A program made the translations under genes and the position numbers. A DNA stretch of 5,134 bases. Origin: CAZWVM01 sp964637705. Its GTDB lineage: Bacteria > UBA8481. Below are positions 1 to 5,134 of this stretch, one piece after another (the stretch's first letter is position 1; every line of letters starts with the position of its first letter). Location: NCBI GenBank assembly GCA_964637705.1, contig CAZWVM010000223.1, positions 1-5,134 on the forward strand. Direction: 5' to 3'. A model generated the notes under the pieces. The model was not told where the DNA came from. It saw only the letters and a program-made list of their open reading frames with translations, and did no database searches.

Positions 1-2517
1 CGCGATCACCGAGTCGCCCTGCAGGAGTGCGGACGAAACGAGCGGCGTGTCCTGGGCGAGGGCGATCGTGATCGGCTGCTCCAGGTAGTCGTTCCACTGC
101 ACGAGCACCTGCTGGAGCCGGTTGTTCGTGAAGTCGTTGATCCAGGCTTTCTGTCCGTAGTATCCGGTCACCGGGTTCCGCTCGAAGACTCCTGCGTTGT
201 CCGCCCAGACAGCCTGACGGGGGTTGTAGAACCCCGTGGTCGCTGTCGTCCGGGCGAAGTTGTATTCGAGCATGGTGCTGGCGCCGAGCACGGCGGAGGT
301 GCAGGAGGCGTTCCACTTCCGGAACTTGTAGCCTCCCGAGACGCCATCGTTCATCAGGTACATCTCGCCATGGTCGTCCACGAGAAAACACTGAGGATTC
401 GTCGTGGGGTTCGTGTTGATCGCTTCCTGAGGCGTGACGTTCGTGAGGCGGCCGCCCGTCAATGAGGGTCGCCAGACCTCCATGCCGTCGGCCGGTGTGC
501 CGGAGCGCGTATGGAGATACATGGCCTCGGGATAGAACCGCCGGTTTGCCCGGTCGAAATACGGCCCGAAATCGATGCCGACGACGTCCTGAAGGGCGTT
601 GCCCTCGGCTGGATCCGCGCCTCCCGCCGCCGACGCGTTTCCCAGGTGCCCCAGGAGTGTTCCGCTCGTGGACCAGCGCGTGACGCGCGCCCCGTTCTCG
701 ATGGAAATGGCGAAGAGAGAGCCGCTGCGGAACGTGGCCGCCATGATCGCCTCGTTGAATGCGGCGGACCATCCCTGGTTGTCGATGTCCGCGATGACGC
801 CCATCGCCTCGCCGGTCGGCGAGAACTTCTTGATGCAACTCTGCGTGATGCCGGTCAAGGCGTTCTGGTCGAAGACGTAGATGTAGCCGTCCGTATCGAC
901 GGCGATCGCCGTCGGCTGGTTGAAGCCGTACGAGTCCGTGAGGCCCGCCGTGGCGTCCACGCCCTGGATGAAGAGGCCGTTCGGCGCACCGGTCAACGGC
1001 GAGAAGATCCCTTCCGAGGTGAATTTCTTGACCGACTGGTTGCCGAGGCAGACGACGTAGACCGACCGGTCCGGCCCGACCGCGATTCCGCGGGGACTCT
1101 GGAGATTGTATACGTCGTCCTCGACGGTCCTCAGATACGTCGCCGAGTCACCGTTCTCGCTCTCCTTGTAAATGTGAATCTGGTTTTTCAACTGCGAAGC
1201 GACGATCACGAAGGTTTCGTTGGTCGAGGATTTCTGCCAGACCGCGATGCCCATGGCGCCGTCCAGGCGTGTCTCGTTGACCGAGTAGATCGTGGTGCCG
1301 TTCGGACGAAGCTTCACGATGAGATCGTTCAGGTAATCGCTGGAATAGACTTCACCTTGCCTGTTGACCCAGATACAGCCGTTCGGAGCTCCGGCGCCGA
1401 GATCGATCAGGGGATTGGCTGAAATCGCGAACGCGGAGTCATAACGCTCCACCTGTCTCTGGGCGCGATCCCAGAGATAGACCCAACTGTCGCCGGAGGG
1501 CACCGGGGCGACGTCGTAGAAATCGTTGTTCCGGTCCGCCGAACTGGCGTCCTGGGCCGCGGTCAGCCCGTCGTCGCGGAACCGCGCGATGAATTCAGCC
1601 GCCCCTCCCCCCCCTCCTCCGGCCACTCCCGTTGCGGCGGCCAGGTAGATCGAATCCCTGTCGTCGATGCCCAGCCCATACCATTCGTCGTCGGCCAGGG
1701 TCGTCGTTGCGCGCGTCGCCCAGAAGAGGTTCGTCCAGGTCTCGGTCGTGGTGTTGTATTTCGCGATGCCGGCGCCGGAGGCCGTGTCATAGGATACGAA
1801 GACATCGTTCGATGAGTTCATCGTGATGCCGAAGTTGCGGTCCGTATTCGTCGTGCCCTGGATGGCCGTCGGTATCGTGACCAGGCGAACAAAGGTCGGT
1901 GCCTGCGTGTTCGGGTCGCCGAGCGACACCTGGCAGAACGAGAGGCGGCCGCCCGAGTTTCTCCATGTCAGGACTCCTCCTGCGGAGACGTGCAGATCCG
2001 TCGGGCGGTCGACCGTGATGCCTGTCCCGGTGATCGTCGTCGCGATCGAGGGATTCGCGACGGAGGTGTAGGCGCGAAGAATATAGGAACCATACGCCAG
2101 GGTGTCGTTCCCGACCGAGTCGCCCTGGCCGTTGAATCGCACGAAAGATGTGGGATTCGTGTCGATCTCCAGGGACTCGAGCCGGCGGACGAGTTGCCCC
2201 CCCGAGTTGTATACGCCCAGGAAATAACCGCCCTCGTTGTCCGGATCGTTGGCGGCGGCCGCCCCTCCCGTGAGGTTCAATTGGATCCAGCAGCCCGAGT
2301 CCGTTCCCGCTGCCGTCAGTCGGTTGTCAAAGGTGTTGTCCGGGCTTACCGTGATCGAGGAGATCGAGCGATTCGATGGGGCCGCTTCGGCGGGACAAAC
2401 GAGAGGGAGGAGGATGACCAACGACACGAGGAGCCTGCATCGCCACGAAACCCCGAGCGCGAAGCGCTCGGCCTCGCGAGGATAGGATGAATCTTCTCGA
2501 TGGAGCGACAAGATCAC
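1..2517 (-). CDS. Secreted NHL-like beta-propeller protein with FlgD-like N-terminal module (partial, C-terminus outside window)
   Basis: The frame is open without a stop from 2619 to position 1, giving 839 codons from the GTG at 2517, and it continues beyond the left edge. There is no ATG near the N-terminus; GTG 2517 or TTG 2511 are the only sensible starts. Counting from GTG, residues 26-45 (RCRLLVSLVILLPLVCPAEA) form a signal peptide with an A-x-A cleavage site after A45. Residues about 95-153 resemble a FlgD/Ig-like beta-sandwich (GVYNSGGQLVRRLES, then LAYGSYILRAYT). From about 220 onward there are repeated beta-strand units of the NHL or YVTN type, such as SPRGIAVGPDRSVYVV (474-489), PTAIAVDTDGYIYVFD (535-550), CIWVNRQGEVYSSD (381-394) and QCFLVDDHGEMYLMND (710-725). 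A G6 run lies at 300-305. The protein is probably exported or on the cell surface, where such propellers bind proteins or carbohydrates; no catalytic motif is recognised and its ligand is unknown. It follows the two-component operon on the same strand after 155 bp. Confidence 0.85.
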   Translation of the reverse strand, partial: MILSLHREDSSYPREAERFALGVSWRCRLLVSLVILLPLVCPAEAAPSNRSISSITVSPDNTFDNRLTAAGTDSGCWIQLNLTGGAAAANDPDNEGGYFLGVYNSGGQLVRRLESLEIDTNPTSFVRFNGQGDSVGNDTLAYGSYILRAYTSVANPSIATTITGTGITVDRPTDLHVSAGGVLTWRNSGGRLSFCQVSLGDPNTQAPTFVRLVTIPTAIQGTTNTDRNFGITMNSSNDVFVSYDTASGAGIAKYNTTTETWTNLFWATRATTTLADDEWYGLGIDDRDSIYLAAATGVAGGGGGGAAEFIARFRDDGLTAAQDASSADRNNDFYDVAPVPSGDSWVYLWDRAQRQVERYDSAFAISANPLIDLGAGAPNGCIWVNRQGEVYSSDYLNDLIVKLRPNGTTIYSVNETRLDGAMGIAVWQKSSTNETFVIVASQLKNQIHIYKESENGDSATYLRTVEDDVYNLQSPRGIAVGPDRSVYVVCLGNQSVKKFTSEGIFSPLTGAPNGLFIQGVDATAGLTDSYGFNQPTAIAVDTDGYIYVFDQNALTGITQSCIKKFSPTGEAMGVIADIDNQGWSAAFNEAIMAATFRSGSLFAISIENGARVTRWSTSGTLLGHLGNASAAGGADPAEGNALQDVVGIDFGPYFDRANRRFYPEAMYLHTRSGTPADGMEVWRPSLTGGRLTNVTPQEAINTNPTTNPQCFLVDDHGEMYLMNDGVSGGYKFRKWNASCTSAVLGASTMLEYNFARTTATTGFYNPRQAVWADNAGVFERNPVTGYYGQKAWINDFTNNRLQQVLVQWNDYLEQPITIALAQDTPLVSSALLQGDSVIA
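1607..1614 (-). repeat. G8 homopolymer within the propeller gene
   Basis: The coding strand has eight consecutive G bases inside a run of GGA/GGG codons that encodes six glycines (residues 300-305). The reading frame is intact here. Such tracts can slip during replication or be misread in sequencing. Confidence 0.7.
2453..2471 (-). repeat. 8-bp inverted repeat with triloop at the start of the propeller gene
   Basis: The minus-strand transcript would read CCGAGCGC, a UUC loop, then GCGCUCGG, a perfect GC-rich stem 46-64 nt after the GTG start. It falls in the codons of the signal peptide n-region. It might restrict translation or simply reflect GC-rich codon use. Confidence 0.5.
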
Positions 2518-2571
2518 GTCCGACGGCCCAAGCCCCTTTTCTCCCCCCGCATCCAATGCTAGGTGCGCGGT

Positions 2572-2583
2572 GATATTTGGGGT
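2572..2583. promoter_or_regulatory. GATATTTGGGGT 12-mer, possible shared regulatory site (copy 1)
   Basis: This 12-mer differs at one position from GATCTTTGGGGT at 4977-4988. It lies 54 nt upstream of GTG 2517, just downstream of the candidate promoter, where a bound regulator could block transcription. Only two copies are seen, so the call rests on position and similarity alone. Confidence 0.25.
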
Positions 2584-2604
2584 AGATCTGAAACCTCTGA
2601 AATG

Positions 2605-2634
2605 GTTGTAGGAATATGCTTACAGAAATGTCAG
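2605..2634 (-). promoter_or_regulatory. Candidate sigma70-like promoter for the propeller gene
   Basis: Reading the minus strand, CTGACA (2634-2629) matches the -35 consensus at 5 of 6 positions and TACAAC (2610-2605) matches the -10 at 4 of 6, with an 18-nt spacer. A transcript starting near 2598 would have a leader of about 80 nt before GTG 2517. The match is by eye and the host sigma factor preference is unknown. The gene could instead be read through from the regulator, since no terminator is visible between them. Confidence 0.35.
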
Positions 2635-2672
2635 GGACGTGAAAAACGGTACTCAACGCAATCGGGCGGAAC

Positions 2673-3305
2673 TCAGTGAATCAGCCCGTTCTCCATGGCG
2701 TAGCGCGTGAGCTGCGAATTCGTGTGCAGGCTCATCTTGGAAAGGACGCGCGTGCGATACGTGCTGATGGTCTTGATGCTCAGGTTCAATTTCGAGGCGA
2801 TTTCCGAGACGGTGCGCCCGGACGCGATCTCGCGGAAGACGAGGAACTCCCTGTCCGAGAGCAGTTCGTGAGGGAAACGCGGCCCCTCCTTTCGCAGGGC
2901 GGACGCAAGGCGCTCTCCGAGGTGAGGGCTGATGTATTTGCCTCCCGAATGAATGCGACGCAATGCGTCGAAGAGCAGGGACGGCTCGCTGCCCTTGGTC
3001 AGGTAGCCCTCGGCACCCGCCTTCAGAGCCCGGAAGGCATACTGATCCTCGGAATGCATGCTCAGGATCAGGACCCGGACGGCGGAGTGGTGGTTCTTGA
3101 CCCACTTCAGGACATCCAGGCCGTTCATGTCCGGCATGGTGATGTCCAATACGACGACGTCGCAGGGTGTTTTCCCCATGAGGCTCATCAACTCGCTCCC
3201 GGTGCTCGCTTCGGCGACGATCTCGAAGTCCGGTTCCCGGCAGATCAGGTTCTTCAGTCCCTCACGCAGTATGGCGTGATCGTCCGCGATCATGATGCGG
3301 ATCAC
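2673..3305 (-). CDS. NarL/LuxR-family response regulator
   Basis: This 210-residue protein has the usual length and layout of the NarL/FixJ class. The receiver domain (about 1-120) has the acidic pair D8/D9, phosphoacceptor D54 in VVLDITMPDMNGLD, the switch residue S82 and the conserved K104 in GYLTKG. The C-terminal LuxR-type helix-turn-helix (about 147-210) reads LSDREFLVFREIASGRT, then EIASKLNLSIKTISTYRTRV. The STYR stretch in the recognition region recalls BvgA and EvgA, but I cannot assign orthology. It should be a DNA-binding transcription factor phosphorylated by the kinase encoded just upstream. The start is GTG at 3305, which overlaps the kinase TGA as GTGA; a strong Shine-Dalgarno sits 7 nt upstream and M1-I-R-I-M-I-A-D-D-H is the expected receiver beginning, so the start is well supported. 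All key residues are intact. Its targets are not shown by the sequence. Confidence 0.96.
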   Translation of the reverse strand: MIRIMIADDHAILREGLKNLICREPDFEIVAEASTGSELMSLMGKTPCDVVVLDITMPDMNGLDVLKWVKNHHSAVRVLILSMHSEDQYAFRALKAGAEGYLTKGSEPSLLFDALRRIHSGGKYISPHLGERLASALRKEGPRFPHELLSDREFLVFREIASGRTVSEIASKLNLSIKTISTYRTRVLSKMSLHTNSQLTRYAMENGLIH

Positions 3306-3323
3306 GTTCCAGCCTCCTTCTCC
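3302..3323 (-). promoter_or_regulatory. Ribosome binding site and GTGA stop/start overlap coupling kinase and regulator
   Basis: On the minus strand GGAGAAGGAGG (3323-3313) lies 7 nt before the GTG at 3305. The kinase stop TGA (3304-3302) shares two bases with that GTG. The strong Shine-Dalgarno within the last kinase codons, together with the 4-nt overlap, indicates translational coupling. It also decides the GTG start of the regulator. Confidence 0.85.
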
Positions 3324-4900
3324 GCATTCAGCGGTATGCGAATCTCGAGGAGGGTTCCTTCGCCCGCCTCACCGTGGATCGACATGTGACCGCGCAGATG
3401 ATTCACTCTTTCCCGTATCCCCGCAAGGCCGAAACCGCGACCGGTGTGCATGGAATCGGAACGGATGCCGCGCCCGTCGTCTTCGATGCGCATGGCCAGC
3501 GTGTCGCGCTCGACGCGGATTTCCACGTCCACGTGGCGTGCCTGCGCGTGCTTCATGACGTTGGTCAGGGCCTCCTGGACGATGCGAAATATCGCGGTGG
3601 ATATCTCGTTTCCCGGGCCGAGTTCCAGGCGCGGCGTCTGAAGGTCGATCGCCAGTCCCGAGTGACGTTGGATGTCCTCGATGAGGCCCTCGAGAGCTTC
3701 GACAAGACCGAGTTCGTCAAGGCTTCGGGGGCGGAGACGTCGTGAGATGTCGCGAACCGCCTGCAACGCGGTCTCCAGGAGTCGCAGCAGCGTCCGGGCC
3801 TTGGAACTCGCGATGCCGTCCCGCTCCGGAGAGGAACATTCCATCTTCAGAACCGTCAGGATCTGCCCCAGGCTGTCGTGGATCTCCCGCGATATGGCCG
3901 CGCGCTCCTTCTCGATGACGTCCTGCTGATGGCTCAGAAGATCCCTGATTTCCCGCCGGCTCTCGACCAGCGCCAGGGTCTGGATGCGGACCTGGCGCCG
4001 AAGGACGATGACCCAGGCGAAGACGAGAAGGATGATCGCCATCAGGGGAACGAGTATGTGAGCATACGTATTCGCGATCTCCCGCCATGACGGCGCTTGA
4101 AGAGGACTGGCGCCGAACCATCTCTCGTAGATGCGGCGGTGGGATCCGTTTTCCTTCAAGAGGGAAAGCCCCTCGTTGATGGCGGATATGAGTTCGCGAT
4201 CGGACCTCCGGGTCGCAAAGCAGGCGTCGAAGGAGGCGATGGGAGGAACGGTCGGACGGACGCGGGACAGAGCGAGGTTCGCGATGGATCGCAGGCCGAC
4301 CCGGGTGGGATGGAGCGCAAGGTCGGCCTCGCCGTTCTCGAGCATCGTGAAGAGGATCTTGTCGTCCTCCACCGGCACGATGATGACGCCCGTGCATCGT
4401 CGCGCCAGGTTGTGCATGATGACCTCGCGAGAAACCAGCACGCGCTTCCCGATGAGTTCGGTCTCGTTGCGCGGGGGATCGACCAATCCCTCCCGCGTGA
4501 AGATGGAGTAGGACGTGACCGTGTGGGGAATCGAGAAGGCCAGGGTGTCCTCGCGTGCAGGATCGTATCCGAGCGCCGCCAGCAGGTCGCAGTCACCCCT
4601 CTCCAGCGCGTCGATGTTGTCGTTCCATTCTCCTGTCGTGATCTCGAGCGGGATATGCATGGCGGCGGCGATGGCGCGTGCCATCTCGACGTGGTACCCG
4701 TCCGGTTCGCCTCGGTCGTTGACGAAGCCGTAGGGAGGGAGGTCGGGCGTCACACGCATGCGAACCGTGCGCGACGTGATCGACGTAGGAGGAATTTCCT
4801 GTGCACGCGCCGGATCACCAACGAGGAGCGCGAGCACGAGGAGTGCCCTCAGGGACGTAATGGAGCATGGCCGTGTGGGTAGCATGAACGTCATCGACAT
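3302..4900 (-). CDS. Membrane sensor histidine kinase with periplasmic SBP_bac_3 domain and HisKA_3/HATPase_c core
   Basis: This 532-residue protein begins with a signal peptide or anchor (about 1-33, LRALLVLALLVGDPARA). Residues about 44-263 are a periplasmic solute-binding domain of the SBP_bac_3 type: TPDLPPYGFVNDRGEPDGYH (51-70), RGDCDLLAALGYDPARED (101-118) and the terminal IYERWFG (257-263). One membrane helix follows (281-300), then a basic, probably coiled-coil linker (301-335) with no HAMP or PAS domain. The HisKA_3 motif is EIHDSLGQ, with phospho-accepting H341, D342 and Q346 (the DxxxQ phosphatase motif known from NarX). The ATP-binding domain has the N box around N447 (QEALTNVMKHA), G1 IEDDGRGI (472-479) and G2 GRGFGLAGIRERV (487-499). 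It should autophosphorylate on H341 and pass phosphate to D54 of the overlapping downstream regulator. ATGs at 4894 and 4885 are alternative starts; the 4885 start gives a more standard signal peptide, and no start has a strong Shine-Dalgarno. The ligand is unknown. Confidence 0.95.
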   Translation of the reverse strand: MSMTFMLPTRPCSITSLRALLVLALLVGDPARAQEIPPTSITSRTVRMRVTPDLPPYGFVNDRGEPDGYHVEMARAIAAAMHIPLEITTGEWNDNIDALERGDCDLLAALGYDPAREDTLAFSIPHTVTSYSIFTREGLVDPPRNETELIGKRVLVSREVIMHNLARRCTGVIIVPVEDDKILFTMLENGEADLALHPTRVGLRSIANLALSRVRPTVPPIASFDACFATRRSDRELISAINEGLSLLKENGSHRRIYERWFGASPLQAPSWREIANTYAHILVPLMAIILLVFAWVIVLRRQVRIQTLALVESRREIRDLLSHQQDVIEKERAAISREIHDSLGQILTVLKMECSSPERDGIASSKARTLLRLLETALQAVRDISRRLRPRSLDELGLVEALEGLIEDIQRHSGLAIDLQTPRLELGPGNEISTAIFRIVQEALTNVMKHAQARHVDVEIRVERDTLAMRIEDDGRGIRSDSMHTGRGFGLAGIRERVNHLRGHMSIHGEAGEGTLLEIRIPLNAEKEAGT

Positions 4901-4951
4901 CAGCCTAGCGAATCCGGGGCTTGGGGTGAAGTGCGCTATTGAGCCGCGTCG

Positions 4952-4970
4952 GAACGAACCGGGTTCGTTC
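4952..4970. promoter_or_regulatory. Perfect 19-bp palindrome, candidate operator upstream of the kinase operon
   Basis: GAACGAACC and GGTTCGTTC are exact inverted repeats of 9 bp separated by a single G. The site ends 51 nt before the kinase ATG at 4900, in non-coding DNA, which is a usual place for a dimeric transcription factor to bind. The arms themselves could also form an RNA hairpin in the leader, but a one-base loop makes a protein-binding site more likely. Self-regulation by the encoded NarL-type regulator is possible but unproven. Confidence 0.55.
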
Positions 4971-4976
4971 TGCTTC

Positions 4977-4988
4977 GATCTTTGGGGT
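4977..4988. promoter_or_regulatory. GATCTTTGGGGT 12-mer, possible shared regulatory site (copy 2)
   Basis: This copy is 76 nt upstream of the kinase ATG at 4900 and 6 bp from the edge of the 19-bp palindrome. It contains TTGGGGTG (4982-4989), which is also found at 4921-4928 in the same orientation, so the palindrome is flanked by two direct copies of that octamer. Confidence 0.25.
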
Positions 4989-5032
4989 GCTGTGGAACTC
5001 GCTCTGAACGTGCCCCGAGGTCAAGGCGGGTC

Positions 5033-5134
5033 TTCACGGCATGGATTCACGGGATTCCCAAAATGAATGGAAACGTTCCCGAACTCGATTTTCTTCTGAA
5101 TTGATCCAGTTTATCCTGTCCATCCTTGTTGAAT
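5033..5134. repeat. Imperfect ATCCTGT-type intergenic repeat element, cut by the right edge
   Basis: The right arm is three 9-nt units, ATCCAGTTT (5104-5112), ATCCTGTCC (5113-5121) and ATCCTTGTT (5122-5130). The left arm GGATTCACGGGATT (5043-5056) matches the reverse complement of part of the right arm (GGATGGACAGGATA) at 10 of 14 positions. TTCACGG occurs twice with a 13-nt period (5033-5039, 5046-5052). From memory, short repeats built on ATCCTGT and GGATxxACAGGAT are frequent between genes in environmental bacterial genomes; that family membership is inference. Confidence 0.45.

Larger units (their letters stand above)
2518..2672. other. Intergenic spacer between regulator and propeller gene
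   Basis: About 155 bp of more AT-rich sequence separates the two genes. The minus-strand frame of the propeller gene has a TAA at 2622-2620, so the coding region must begin below 2620. The purine-rich run GGGGGGAGAAAAGGGG (2548-2533, minus strand) lies 15 nt before GTG 2517 and is the only Shine-Dalgarno-like sequence, at long spacing. I see no stable hairpin followed by a T-run for the regulator transcript. Confidence 0.6.
4901..5134. other. Non-coding leader and edge region upstream of the kinase
   Basis: No credible gene is seen on either strand. The region holds the palindrome at 4952-4970, the TTGGGGTG octamers and, at the right, an imperfect repeat element. On the minus strand TTGACC (5024-5019) resembles a -35 box but has no convincing -10 at 16-18 nt, so I do not call a promoter. 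The immediate leader before ATG 4900 (CGCTAGGCTG) offers only a weak Shine-Dalgarno. Confidence 0.6.

Noticed and set aside
511..1422. Plus-strand open frame of 303 codons
   Set aside because: It lies antisense to the propeller gene, whose minus-strand frame shows repeated NHL-like motifs. The plus-strand translation is Arg/Asp/Val-rich with no recognisable domain, as expected of an antisense shadow in GC-rich DNA.
2383..2400. Lipoprotein signal (lipobox) at Cys41 of the propeller protein
   Set aside because: The residues before the Cys are P-L-V rather than the small G/A/S needed at -1, while an A-x-A cleavage site follows at residues 43-45.
2327..2656. Minus-strand open frame of 109 codons with an ATG start
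   Set aside because: It is out of frame with the propeller gene and overlaps its signal peptide. The signal-peptide frame is far more convincing, and this product resembles no family.
2663..2688. CGGGC...GCCCG inverted repeat around the regulator stop codon as a terminator
   Set aside because: The stem is only 5 bp with a 16-nt loop, and the nearest T-run in the minus-strand transcript is about 20 nt further on, so it does not look like an intrinsic terminator.
2676..3389. Plus-strand open frame of 237 codons
   Set aside because: It is the antisense shadow of the response regulator, whose own frame has every receiver and HTH motif.
4097..4882. Plus-strand open frame of 261 codons
   Set aside because: It is antisense to the kinase sensor domain and shows no domain of its own.
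5019..5024. TTGACC as a -35 box for the kinase operon
   Set aside because: No hexamer resembling TATAAT is found 16-18 nt downstream on the minus strand.

Overview
This window carries three genes, all on the minus strand, in the order sensor histidine kinase (4900 to 3302), response regulator (3305 to 2673), then the first 839 codons of a large secreted beta-propeller protein (2517 to 1). The last gene runs off the left edge, so its C-terminus is not visible. The sequence is GC-rich, the genes are bacterial in layout, and non-coding sequence is limited to about 155 bp (2518-2672) and about 230 bp (4901-5134).

Organism: the sequence does not name one. An exported kinase sensor domain and a signal peptide followed by a large NHL-type propeller imply a diderm-like free-living bacterium. 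The FlgD-like N-terminal module and the ATCCTGT-type repeat at the right edge are what I would expect from an environmental or uncultivated lineage (FCB, PVC, Acidobacteriota or a similar group). This is inference only; no rRNA or marker gene is present.

Region by region. 4901-5134 is a non-coding leader upstream of the kinase. It holds a perfect 19-bp palindrome (4952-4970), two copies of TTGGGGTG on either side of it, and an imperfect repeat element at the far right (about 5033-5134, cut by the window edge). The kinase and regulator overlap by 4 nt (GTGA) and form a two-gene operon. The kinase has a signal peptide, one periplasmic SBP_bac_3 (Venus-flytrap) sensor domain, one membrane helix, a short linker, then HisKA_3 and HATPase_c domains. 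The regulator is a NarL/LuxR-type receiver-HTH protein. 2518-2672 holds no obvious terminator, one plausible sigma70-like promoter and a 12-mer that also occurs, with one mismatch, upstream of the kinase. The propeller gene has no ATG start near its signal peptide and appears to begin at GTG or TTG.

How they may work together: the kinase would sense a small periplasmic ligand and phosphorylate the regulator, which could act on its own promoter (palindrome) and possibly on the adjacent surface-protein gene (shared 12-mer). The catalytic and phosphorylation motifs are all visible; the regulatory link is a hypothesis. I do not see a clearly new biological system here. The most unusual points are the pairing of a BvgS/EvgS-like sensor domain with a NarX-type kinase core, and the putative control elements.
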